A DNA stretch of 64,000 bases, taken from NCBI GenBank assembly GCA_029960045.1, contig JASCOV010000007.1:1-64000 (forward strand), given 5' to 3'. A program made the position numbers and the translations under genes. Shown in pieces: positions 19,218-27,847 of the stretch (the first letter of the stretch is position 1; every line of letters begins with the position of its first letter). This stretch comes from Flavobacteriaceae bacterium PS02293. Lineage in GTDB: Bacteria > Bacteroidota > Bacteroidia > Flavobacteriales > Weeksellaceae. The notes under the pieces were generated by a model. That model worked only from the letters and a program-made list of their open reading frames with translations, was not told where the DNA came from and did not search any database.

Positions 19218-20981
19218 ATGAAAACTAGACTATCTTTTGCATTGAGTTTCGCCATTCTCAATCTTTCCATTGCGAACGCACAACAAAGCAACGCAAAACT
19301 ACGACAAGTTTTTGACACCTATTACAAAGAGGCCAATACAATGGATCCACTTAGTGCAACATTTTACGGTGTAGAAGGATATAACGACTTGCTGCCTGCC
19401 GATGATGAATCATTTCTAAAAAAGAGACATGATTTCTATGCAAAATACCTAAAAATATTGCAGGATTTTGCCAAAGTTTCATTGACCAATGAAGATAAAA
19501 TAAGTTACGAAATATTAGAGAACGACCTTAAAACTGCTTTAATACTAGAAAAATACCATCCCGAATATATGCCGATCGATCAAATGAGAAGCCTCCCGAT
19601 GTATATCACAATATTTGGATCAGGAAATTCTGCACAGCCTTTTAAAACAGTAAAAGATTATGAAAATTGGTTGAAACGATGCAATGCATACTCACATTGG
19701 ACGGATGTTGCCATAGAAAATATGAGGAAAGGTATAAAGGAGGGCTACGTTTTGCCGAAATCTTTAGTTGTAAAAATAATTCCACAAATGCAGGATGTAA
19801 CAAAAAACAACGATTCTTCTTCATTTTATGAACCCATAAAAAAATTTCCAAAAGATTTTTCAGAAGCTGATAAAACGCGTTTATCTAAAGAATTTAAAGA
19901 AATAATTCCAACAACTATTTTTTCTTCTAATCAAAAATTGGCAGATTTTTTCCAAAACGAATATCTTCCGAAAACCAGACTAACTTCTGGAATCAATGCA
20001 CTCCCAAATGGAAAAGAAATGTACAGAGATTATATTTTTTACAATACCACAACCCACGAAGACCCGGAAAAAGTTTATCAATTGGGACTCTCAGAAGTAG
20101 CGAGAATCACGGCAGAAATGGAGAAGATAAAAACCCAAATCGGATTTAATGGGATACTTCCCGAATTGTTCGAGTTTATGAAGACCGACAAACAGTTTGC
20201 GCCTTTCAAAACGGATAAAGAAATTTTGGACACCTATCAAACGATTTATGCCACCATAAAACCTAATCTTCCGAAATATTTCGGAATCACTCCTAAAACA
20301 CCTTTTGAAATCCGAAAAACAGAAGATTTTCGGGCAGCGTCTAGTTCTGCAGAATATCTTCCCGGAGATTTAGCTTCCAACAGACCGGGTATTTTTTATG
20401 TTCCCATTCTTGATCCAACGAAAATAAATATTACTCATGATGATATGGAAGCATTATTTCTACACGAAGCCATTCCCGGGCATCATTTCCAATTCAGTAC
20501 TCAGAATGAAAACAAATCGGTTCCCAAATTCCGGCAAAATTATTGGAACAGCGCATTAGGCGAAGGCTGGGCTTTGTACACCGAATCTTTGGGAAAAGAG
20601 CTAGGATTGTATACCAATCCATATCATCAATTGGGTGCGTTGGGAATGGAAATGCATAGAGCTATTCGCTTGGTGGTAGATACCGGACTACACACCGGAA
20701 AAATGACTCGTGAAGAGGCTGTCGCTTATGATATGCAACACGAACCTATTTCGGAAGCATCGGCAACTGCTGAAATCGAGCGCTACATGTCTGCGCCTGG
20801 ACAGGCTCTTTCCTACAAAATCGGTCAGCTCAAAATTATTGAATTGCGTGATAAGTATAAAAAACAATTGGGTTACAAATTCAGCATCCGGGATTTTCAC
20901 GATGCTATATTGAAAGGCGGCGTAATGCCCTTAACGGTTTTTGAGAACTATATGGATGATTGGGCTAAAAGTGCAAAATAG
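19218..20981 (+). CDS. DUF885 family secreted zinc peptidase
   Basis: 587 residues, with a signal peptide (MKTRLSFALSFAILNLSIANA) for the periplasm. The DUF885 signature LHEAIPGHHFQ places likely zinc ligands and catalytic Glu at about 416-423. EGWALYTESLGKELG follows with the expected third ligand region, as in M32-like gluzincins. The end, GGVMPLTVFENYMDDW, is typical. Substrate unknown, presumably peptides. It is a single gene preceded by the 27-bp element and by the AraC regulator gene, so it is probably under that regulator's control. Confidence 0.85.
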   Translation: MKTRLSFALSFAILNLSIANAQQSNAKLRQVFDTYYKEANTMDPLSATFYGVEGYNDLLPADDESFLKKRHDFYAKYLKILQDFAKVSLTNEDKISYEILENDLKTALILEKYHPEYMPIDQMRSLPMYITIFGSGNSAQPFKTVKDYENWLKRCNAYSHWTDVAIENMRKGIKEGYVLPKSLVVKIIPQMQDVTKNNDSSSFYEPIKKFPKDFSEADKTRLSKEFKEIIPTTIFSSNQKLADFFQNEYLPKTRLTSGINALPNGKEMYRDYIFYNTTTHEDPEKVYQLGLSEVARITAEMEKIKTQIGFNGILPELFEFMKTDKQFAPFKTDKEILDTYQTIYATIKPNLPKYFGITPKTPFEIRKTEDFRAASSSAEYLPGDLASNRPGIFYVPILDPTKINITHDDMEALFLHEAIPGHHFQFSTQNENKSVPKFRQNYWNSALGEGWALYTESLGKELGLYTNPYHQLGALGMEMHRAIRLVVDTGLHTGKMTREEAVAYDMQHEPISEASATAEIERYMSAPGQALSYKIGQLKIIELRDKYKKQLGYKFSIRDFHDAILKGGVMPLTVFENYMDDWAKSAK

Positions 20982-21129
20982 AAAATCTAACCAATAATAC
21001 AATCCTAATAATTAGCTTGGTGTTATTTATCTTTTTAATATACTTTTCATATTACATTTTAAAAAAAATCACAAATTCCAAAAGAATTAATTACGTAATT
21101 ATTTATTTCATAACAACATAACGAAAATT

Positions 21130-21156
21130 GCACATTTTTTTACTATTCCTGCACAG
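21130..21156 (+). promoter_or_regulatory. 27-bp shared upstream element, copy 2
   Basis: GCACATTTTTTTAC, 5-bp spacer, CTGCACAG: the partner of the element at 19152-19178. It lies 10 bp upstream of a -7 box (TAACTTTG, 21167-21174), where an activator site would be expected. Confidence 0.6.
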
Positions 21157-21166
21157 CACTCTTAAA

Positions 21167-21174
21167 TAACTTTG
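21167..21174 (+). promoter_or_regulatory. Bacteroidota -7 promoter box
   Basis: TAACTTTG matches the TAnnTTTG consensus of the Bacteroidota primary sigma factor. No good -33 TTTG was found at standard spacing, which fits an activator-dependent promoter. It is 51 bp before the start of the T9SS-protein gene. Confidence 0.55.
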
Positions 21175-21225
21175 TCATAATTAAAAAAGGTTATTTCACA
21201 TCAATTTAAAAACAGTTAAAAACTT

Positions 21226-22503
21226 ATGAAAACAAAAATAATTATGTTTTGTGGAATCTCATTATTGTTAATGACAAGCTATTCATTATTTGGTCAAGAA
21301 TTCGCACCTGTAAAAATAAAAAGCGGCTTCAATAATGATGTAATAGCAAGCGGAACAGGTTCTGTGGAAACGTTAGTAACTAATGGTGTAGATGTAGATT
21401 GGGCTCTATTATCCAAAAATTATAAAAAAGATGAAACCAGCACACCATCGAGTATCGGCTTACCAGAAGACGGTTTAATAAAAAGTCTTGTAAATCCAGC
21501 AATAACTTTTCAGCTAGAACCTTATGATGCAAATAATGTTTTATGGCTGGCTAATTCTGATGATGAAGGTAATCTTGCTTTTGCATCGCCAACTGCTGCC
21601 AAAAGTCTTTACATGCTTGCAACAATGGGAGGGAATGGTTCAGCTTTCAACACGCCTACAACTGCAGATATCACCATCTATTTTTCTGACAATAGTGAAC
21701 AGACTATTAGTGGTATTAATATTTATGACTGGTTTGAAGGTAACTTAAACGATGCTGCGATACATTCAATTGGTAGAATAAACAAGTATGATAGTAATAT
21801 TACTAATCCTTACACCCAACCAAGATTATTCCAAATCAAGATAGATATTAGCTCTGGAAATCAAAATAAAAACATTGTTAATATAAAAGTCAAAAAAACT
21901 AATAACAATGGTAAATTGAATATTTTTGCCTTTACTGCAGAATTATACAATCCATGTTCAGGAGTTAGCAATTTGAATTTTATACAAAATGGCTCTACTA
22001 ATTCCATAACGTGGGATTCACCAGCCAGCGCGCCTTCATCCGGATATGATTATTATTTAAGTTCTTATCCAACAGAGCCCACCAACTATACCAATCCTAG
22101 TGGACATTTGCCAGTAGATGCGACATCCATAGCCTTAGGAAATCTGACAACAAATAAGACCTATTATTTTTGGATAAAATCGAACTGTTGCAGCTCTGCA
22201 GGAATATGGAAGTCCAAAGAATTTAAAGTGATAGAAAGTGGAACACTAAATACAAACAACACCATTACAAACAGCAAATCTTTGGAAGTATATCCAAACC
22301 CTGTAGATAAAATAATTAATTTCTCCGAAATACAAAACATTAGCTCTGTGTTAATCAATGATGCCTCCGGTAAATTAATAGCAAATCTAACATCTTTGAA
22401 AGATAACAAATTGGATGTTTCTTATCTGAAAACCGGATTGTATTACATTACTACGAATCTAAAAGACGGTAAGAAAAAAACATTTAAAATCATAAAAAAA
22501 TAG
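21226..22503 (+). CDS. Secreted protein with fibronectin III-like domain and T9SS sorting domain
   Basis: 425 residues. A signal peptide ends near SLFGQ. The N-terminal ~210 residues resemble secreted DUF4465-type cargo domains (a SLVNPAITFQLEPYDANNVL segment, then GINIYDWFEGN), but I cannot name the family with confidence. A fibronectin III-like domain (~235-330) follows. The C-terminus is a type A sorting domain (LEVYPNPVDKIINFSE ... KTFKIIKK), so it is exported through T9SS. It shares its upstream element with the DUF885 peptidase gene and is probably co-regulated with it. Confidence 0.75.
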   Translation: MKTKIIMFCGISLLLMTSYSLFGQEFAPVKIKSGFNNDVIASGTGSVETLVTNGVDVDWALLSKNYKKDETSTPSSIGLPEDGLIKSLVNPAITFQLEPYDANNVLWLANSDDEGNLAFASPTAAKSLYMLATMGGNGSAFNTPTTADITIYFSDNSEQTISGINIYDWFEGNLNDAAIHSIGRINKYDSNITNPYTQPRLFQIKIDISSGNQNKNIVNIKVKKTNNNGKLNIFAFTAELYNPCSGVSNLNFIQNGSTNSITWDSPASAPSSGYDYYLSSYPTEPTNYTNPSGHLPVDATSIALGNLTTNKTYYFWIKSNCCSSAGIWKSKEFKVIESGTLNTNNTITNSKSLEVYPNPVDKIINFSEIQNISSVLINDASGKLIANLTSLKDNKLDVSYLKTGLYYITTNLKDGKKKTFKIIKK

Positions 22504-22596
22504 TATTTATTAACATCTCATTTTAATTTATAAAAACAATACTAATTTTATACTTATAATTTGAGATAAAGGCATTAAACAAAGATAGAACAACAC

Positions 22597-22632
22597 AAAC
22601 CTTCAAGTTTTCTAAAAACTTGAAGGTTTAAT
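22597..22632 (+). terminator. Terminator after the T9SS-protein gene
   Basis: A perfect 14-bp stem (AAACCTTCAAGTTT with AAACTTGAAGGTTT) and 5-nt loop. The stem edges are A- and T-rich, so it could act in both directions. Confidence 0.75.
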
Positions 22633-22769
22633 AATAAAGACAACAATATACTTTAATGTACCAAGAGAATCTTAGTAATTTGTGAGGTGTCATTTACAAA
22701 AAATTATTTTTTTAATGTTTCGCAACATTACCAAAACAATAAAAAAGATTAATTTGGATTATTTTGGAT

Positions 22770-22816
22770 TCAAAAATAAAAAAAATGGCTCAACTTGGAT
22801 TAAATTGGAGCCATTT
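22770..22816 (-). terminator. Terminator for the leftward AraC regulator gene
   Basis: Nine-bp arms AAATGGCTC (22783-22791) and GAGCCATTT (22808-22816). Read on the minus strand the hairpin is followed by a long T-rich tract, as expected for a leftward transcript. Confidence 0.65.
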
Positions 22817-23017
22817 GGGAGTTTGTAAGCTTACAGGACTTTATTCAAACCATTTATTAACATATTTTGAAGGTGTTAAATAACATGTAAATTATAAAAT
22901 GAATTAGAAAATTATATCTCTATATGTGAGAATTTTCTGAATAAAAAAATATACCATAAGATCTTCTTGTTATAAAAAGCCTATTAAATTGGAATATTTA
23001 ATATACTGTTGCCGAAA

Positions 23018-24034
23018 TCAATATTCGACCATTATTACTCTTTCTGCAATCATAAAAATGATTATTTTTAACTGTTTTGGAGTATGTCCAAAATAGTTTT
23101 TAAAAGACTGTATAAAGTGTGAAGAAGTCTTATAACCCAAAAGATTTCCCACTTCCGATACTTGCAGGTTTTTTGACAAAAATTCTTTGGCTTTTTTCAT
23201 CCGGATATTAGTCACATATTCGTGCACAGTACAACCGAATAATTGCTTGAAACCTTTCTTTAATTTGAATTCATTAAGGTAAATAGTTCTGGATAAATCT
23301 CGGATTGTTGGAGGATTAGCATAATTTTTTTCTATGAATTTCTTAGCTTTTTCCAGTTGCTGTATTTCGTTTAAACTGGCTTGCTCAGCATTTGCATAGT
23401 TCTCTTTACTTTCAAAAAGATGATGAATTCTTATCAGGATTTCTGTAATCTTATTTTTCAGAAAAATATTATCTACAGGATGTGCATATTCATTTTCGAA
23501 TATTGCCTTCAAGGATGACAGAAGTTCCATTTCTGCAGAAATTTCTACATTTCCAAATGAGAGAAATTCTCCATTGATAATTTTGCTGAGGAAAGATTCT
23601 TTTACATTCCAGTCAATAATTTTCATCATTTCAAGAAAAAAAGATTTTGATATAATGAATCTGATGTGATTCACTTTCTTTTCTTTTTTCAACATTTTGA
23701 TATCAACTGTATGTTCATTTAGATATGCCAACATCACATTTCCGGACTTCATCTTCATCGGCTTTCTTTTATCAAGAACCATTGATTTTCCAGATAATGC
23801 AAAGGAAATTTGTATAAATTCTGAATCGATAATAATTCGTTCGTGACAGTCTTTTAATATTTCAAAATTGTAACCCAAACAACAAAATCCGCGATAGGTG
23901 TAAGTTGTAATATCACCTTTCAGATAATCGTTGCTCACAGTTTTCTTGCTGTAATTTATTTTTCTGGTTCTATGCTCAGGTATCGAATTGATAAAACTAT
24001 ACTCATTTTCTTTGAGATAGGCAGTGATTTTCAT
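23018..24034 (-). CDS. AraC family regulator, PchR-like
   Basis: 338 residues. The C-terminal ~100 residues hold the double helix-turn-helix (DLSRTIYLNEFKLKKGFKQL and VGNLLGYKTSSHFIQSFKNY), ending FGHTPKQLK. The N-terminal part carries a cupin-like sensing region (FALSGKSMVLDKRKP). Divergent AraC/PchR-type genes next to TonB siderophore receptors commonly activate the receptor when the siderophore is present. The 119-bp gap to the receptor gene fits that arrangement. The exact ligand cannot be read from sequence. Confidence 0.8.
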   Translation of the reverse strand: MKITAYLKENEYSFINSIPEHRTRKINYSKKTVSNDYLKGDITTYTYRGFCCLGYNFEILKDCHERIIIDSEFIQISFALSGKSMVLDKRKPMKMKSGNVMLAYLNEHTVDIKMLKKEKKVNHIRFIISKSFFLEMMKIIDWNVKESFLSKIINGEFLSFGNVEISAEMELLSSLKAIFENEYAHPVDNIFLKNKITEILIRIHHLFESKENYANAEQASLNEIQQLEKAKKFIEKNYANPPTIRDLSRTIYLNEFKLKKGFKQLFGCTVHEYVTNIRMKKAKEFLSKNLQVSEVGNLLGYKTSSHFIQSFKNYFGHTPKQLKIIIFMIAERVIMVEY

Positions 24035-24094
24035 GTATTCCTTTTTTAGACATTTTTTATCCCAATTTGGTTATCAGAAGGGGAAATTAGATTT

Positions 24095-24102
24095 TACTTT
24101 TG
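24095..24102 (+). promoter_or_regulatory. -7 box of the iron-uptake operon
   Basis: TACTTTTG matches TAnnTTTG. A TTTG at 24066-24069 could serve as the -33 element but lies 25 bp away, slightly further than usual. Confidence 0.5.
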
Positions 24103-24117
24103 CACAAAACTATTTAT

Positions 24118-24130
24118 AATTAGTCTAATT
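24118..24130 (+). promoter_or_regulatory. Dyad AATTAG-T-CTAATT, candidate iron-repressor site
   Basis: A perfect 6-bp dyad around one central base, lying just downstream of the -7 box and 23 bp before the receptor start. The TTAG-n-CTAA core resembles sites of DtxR/MntR-type metal repressors, and its place over the transcription start suits repression. The regulator identity is inference. Confidence 0.45.
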
Positions 24131-24153
24131 AAAAAATAAATTAATATATTTTT

Positions 24154-26541
24154 ATGAAAAATAAACTACTTTGTTTATTGATATTATTTTTTTCGATAAA
24201 ATTAATTGCTCAAAACACACATCTCCAAGGAACGGTTTCAAACCAAGAAAAAAAGCTTCCGAATGTCAAGATTCATACAGGAAATGATCAATACAAAACT
24301 ATAACAGACACCAATGGAAAGTATGATCTTGCTTTGCCTGCAGGAAAACACAAAGTAGTTTTTTACAGCGCGGAATATGGTAAAAAGATTATCGTTGTTG
24401 AACTGACAAAGAATGAAACCAAAAAGCTGGATATTTCTTTCTCAACGGAAAATATCAATGAGATAGATGAGGTCAAACTTCGTAATAGATCGGCAATACA
24501 AGAAGTGAAAGAAACGCCTTTCAATGTCGTGGCGATAGATGCCAAACAATTCTACAATACCACGATGGATCTTGGACAGATATTAGACAAAGCTTCTGGC
24601 ATCAAAATTAGAGAATCAGGCGGAGTAGGTTCCAATATGAATATCAACCTAAACGGATTCACCGGAAATAATGTCAAGATATTTATGGATGGTGTTCCGA
24701 TGCAGGGATTTGGATCAGCTTTTCAATTGAATAATATTCCCGTTGGTATTGCCGATAGGATAGAGGTTTACAAAGGCGTTGTGCCAATAGAATTTGGTGC
24801 AGATGCAATGGGCGGTGTCATCAATATTGTGACCAACCAAAGCCGTAATTCTTATATGGATTTTTCCACTTCTTACGGATCTTTCAATACACATAAAACC
24901 AATTTAAATCTAGGTTATACTTCCAAATCGGGTTTCACAGCGCAGTTGAATGCCTATCAAAATTCATCAGACAACGATTACAAAGTAAAAACGGAGGTTA
25001 AAAATCTTCAAACACAACAAACACCTCTCGGTGAATACCATTGGGTAAAGCGTTTCAACGATGCTTATCACAACGAAGCGGTAGTTGCCAAAGTGGGATT
25101 TGTGAAAAAATCGTGGGCAGACCGGTTTTTGATTGGAGCTACACTGGGAAGTGAATATGCTGAAATACAACAAGGCTATATTATGTCTGTGGTTTTTGGA
25201 GAGAAAAATAGAAGAGCCAAATCCAATCTCTACTCATTAAGCTATGAAAAAAGAAATCTTTTTGTGAAAGGCCTTAATGTGAGAGTTAATGCCAATTATA
25301 ACATTACAAATAACAGACAATACGATACTATAAACAAAAGCTACAATTGGATTGGAGAAAGTATCATCAAAAATTCTGTCGGAGAATATGGAAATCCTAC
25401 ACTAAGTAAATTCAAGAATAAGAATAAATCTGTGAATGCCAATATTGCTTATCAGATCACGCCCGAACATTCAATAATGCTAAATGATGTTTTCACAACT
25501 TTTAAAAGATTTAGTGTTAACGATGCAGCAATAGATGATGCAGATAATGTCCAAAGTGATATTGAAAGGGTAAGTTCAAAAAATGTACTCGGATTATCTT
25601 ACAGATATATGTCACCAAATAAAAAATGGACCACCAATGTATTTGGGAAACAATACAATATGGATGTCACAGGCCCTGTAAATATAGGAGATTCCGGACA
25701 TCCAAATTTTGAAGAGCAGAACAGAAAATATAATATTACGGGTTATGGAATTGCCAACACGTATAATTTTAAATATATCCAACTAAAAGCTTCATTCGAG
25801 AAGGCTTACCGTTTACCTACAGATACAGAATTGTTCGGCGACGAAGTTCTAGAAATAGGCAGCGCCGCCATCAAAGCAGAAGAATCTTTAAACTATAACT
25901 TGGGTGCAACTTTCAATAAAGCGATTAGCAAGAATAGCACTTTGTATTTGGATATGAATCTGTTTTACAGAGATACATCAGATTTTATTAGACGGGTTCC
26001 GGATCAGCGGGAAGGTGGACTTGTCAATTCAAATTGGGGTAATGTAACCAATCTGGGTGTAGATGCAGAAGTCCGCTATTACTACAAAAATAGATTTGCA
26101 ATTGGAGGGAATGTTACCTATCAGAATATGGTCAATATGGAAAGATATACGACTGGAAATAGCCAACAGTTAGCGGTAATGTATAAGGACAGGATTCCAA
26201 ATATTCCTTATTTCTTTGGTAATGCAGATGCTACCTATTATTTCCACGATCTGTGGGGCAAAGGCAATACACTTTCTATAGGTTATACTTTCAATTTCCT
26301 AAATCAATTCTATCTCAATTGGCCAAGTTTAGGAGCTTCTGATTCCAAAGATGATATCCCGACACAAATGTGGAATGACATCAATGTCACTTACGCTTTT
26401 CAAAATGGCAAATACAACATCTCCTTCGAAGCTAATAATATCAATAACGAATTGCTTTTTGACAATTTCTACAACCAAAAACCGGGGAGAAGATTCGCTC
26501 TCAAATTCAGATATTTTATCACAAGCAGACAAAAAAAATAA
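24154..26541 (+). CDS. TonB-dependent outer-membrane receptor (siderophore type, XusA-like)
   Basis: 795 residues. Signal peptide (LFFSIKLIAQ), an N-terminal carboxypeptidase-regulatory-like Ig domain (~23-100), then the plug (ETPFNVVAIDAKQF, LDKASGIKIRESGGVGSNMN, GGVINIVTNQS) and a 22-strand barrel ending in FALKFRYFITSRQKK. At 795 residues it is smaller than the SusC transporters of this window and matches iron-chelate receptors. It heads an operon with a DUF4374 lipoprotein, PepSY reductase and ApbE, and is divergent from a PchR-like regulator. All of this points to ferric-siderophore import. The substrate is not determined. Confidence 0.85.
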   Translation: MKNKLLCLLILFFSIKLIAQNTHLQGTVSNQEKKLPNVKIHTGNDQYKTITDTNGKYDLALPAGKHKVVFYSAEYGKKIIVVELTKNETKKLDISFSTENINEIDEVKLRNRSAIQEVKETPFNVVAIDAKQFYNTTMDLGQILDKASGIKIRESGGVGSNMNINLNGFTGNNVKIFMDGVPMQGFGSAFQLNNIPVGIADRIEVYKGVVPIEFGADAMGGVINIVTNQSRNSYMDFSTSYGSFNTHKTNLNLGYTSKSGFTAQLNAYQNSSDNDYKVKTEVKNLQTQQTPLGEYHWVKRFNDAYHNEAVVAKVGFVKKSWADRFLIGATLGSEYAEIQQGYIMSVVFGEKNRRAKSNLYSLSYEKRNLFVKGLNVRVNANYNITNNRQYDTINKSYNWIGESIIKNSVGEYGNPTLSKFKNKNKSVNANIAYQITPEHSIMLNDVFTTFKRFSVNDAAIDDADNVQSDIERVSSKNVLGLSYRYMSPNKKWTTNVFGKQYNMDVTGPVNIGDSGHPNFEEQNRKYNITGYGIANTYNFKYIQLKASFEKAYRLPTDTELFGDEVLEIGSAAIKAEESLNYNLGATFNKAISKNSTLYLDMNLFYRDTSDFIRRVPDQREGGLVNSNWGNVTNLGVDAEVRYYYKNRFAIGGNVTYQNMVNMERYTTGNSQQLAVMYKDRIPNIPYFFGNADATYYFHDLWGKGNTLSIGYTFNFLNQFYLNWPSLGASDSKDDIPTQMWNDINVTYAFQNGKYNISFEANNINNELLFDNFYNQKPGRRFALKFRYFITSRQKK

Positions 26542-26568
26542 CATTTTAAAATAATTAAATAAACAACA

Positions 26569-27774
26569 ATGAAAACATTCAAAATTTCTGTCAAGTATTT
26601 ATTAATGAGTGGCGTTATCCTTACAGCCATCAACTGTAAAGATGATAATGTAACGGAAGAAACTAATACAGGAGTAACAAGCAAATTCTTTATTGCCGCA
26701 ACACAAGATGCCGCAACCTATTTTATCACAGCAGACGATCTGGAATCTGGCACGGCAACGATCGTTGGACAAGGTATCGAGGTTTCCAATACTTTTACCC
26801 ATTTAGTAAATGGAACAAATAATGCGATTACGGCTTTAGCTTACAGACAGGGAGATCCTGGCGTGGGAATTTCTTTTAAGTTGGATGACAATGGGAAATT
26901 GGCAAAATTGTCCAATGAATTTTCTTTGACCGATGGATATAATACAGTTGGCGTTTTCGAAAATTATATTGTTGCAGGTAGAAATGCAACTTTGGCAAGT
27001 ACAAATGCAACGGGAGCTAACTTTTATTTCGTAGATCAGGCAACAGGAAACGTATCGTCCAAGGAATTTGATTCCCGAAGTTTAAGCCCTACAACTGCAC
27101 CAATATTTGCAGGGATCTTGGATAGAGGCAATGGCGAATTTCTGTCAGGTTACACAAAAGAAGCTACTAATGTGGACAGTGTTTGGGTAGCATCTTTCGA
27201 TAAAGATTTTAAACTGAAAAGAGTTTATAAGGACAATCGTATAAGTTACTCTACAGGACGTTACCGTTCTGCAAGATATTCTCAGATTGCCAATGATGCT
27301 AGTGGAAATACTTATGTCTTCTCAGGTTCTTTTGAAGCTACGAGTACAAAACCAGCAGGTGTGATACGTATCAACAAGGACGCAACAACTTTTGATGCAT
27401 CTTACTATTTCAATATTCAGGAAAAAGCAGGCGGGTACAAATTCCGTAAAGTATGGTCTGCAGGAGGTGATTATTTCTTGCTGGAGTTTTATAATGACTT
27501 AGTTGCAACTAGTTTGGGTGGTGCTACACAATATGCGATCATCAATGCTGTGACAAAGGATTTCAAATGGATCACATCAGGATTCCCTTCAAAAGATCAG
27601 ATCACTGCAACTGGATGGCCTCTAGCTTACAACGGGAAAGTATATTTACCAGTAGTTTCTACGGCTAATTCTTATCCGGTTGTCTATAACATCGATCCTG
27701 CAACAGGTGTTGCAAAAGCTGGTTTGGTAATTCAGGCTGGAGGTGTTCTTGGACTTGGTATTTTACAAAAATAA
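26569..27774 (+). CDS. DUF4374 lipoprotein (XusB-like siderophore-binding protein)
   Basis: 401 residues with a lipoprotein signal (VILTAINCKDD, lipidated Cys at about 23). The rest is a beta-propeller-like DUF4374 protein rich in short turns (GVFENYIVAGRN, GRYRSARYSQIAND). In Bacteroides thetaiotaomicron the DUF4374 protein XusB is a surface lipoprotein that captures enterobactin-type siderophores and hands them to the TonB receptor XusA. The gene order receptor then DUF4374 lipoprotein (27-bp gap) is the same here. The role is inferred from family and order; the ligand is unknown. Confidence 0.8.
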   Translation: MKTFKISVKYLLMSGVILTAINCKDDNVTEETNTGVTSKFFIAATQDAATYFITADDLESGTATIVGQGIEVSNTFTHLVNGTNNAITALAYRQGDPGVGISFKLDDNGKLAKLSNEFSLTDGYNTVGVFENYIVAGRNATLASTNATGANFYFVDQATGNVSSKEFDSRSLSPTTAPIFAGILDRGNGEFLSGYTKEATNVDSVWVASFDKDFKLKRVYKDNRISYSTGRYRSARYSQIANDASGNTYVFSGSFEATSTKPAGVIRINKDATTFDASYYFNIQEKAGGYKFRKVWSAGGDYFLLEFYNDLVATSLGGATQYAIINAVTKDFKWITSGFPSKDQITATGWPLAYNGKVYLPVVSTANSYPVVYNIDPATGVAKAGLVIQAGGVLGLGILQK

Positions 27775-27847
27775 TTTGAATCAATTAAACATCCGAGGTT
27801 TTTTTAGTTAAAGATCTTGGGTGTTTTCATTAAATAAAACTATTAAA

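Larger units (their letters stand above)
22504..23017. other. Non-coding stretch between convergent genes
   Basis: 514 bp holding two terminators (22597-22632 and 22770-22816) and otherwise AT-rich sequence. No gene or RNA was recognised. Confidence 0.5.
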
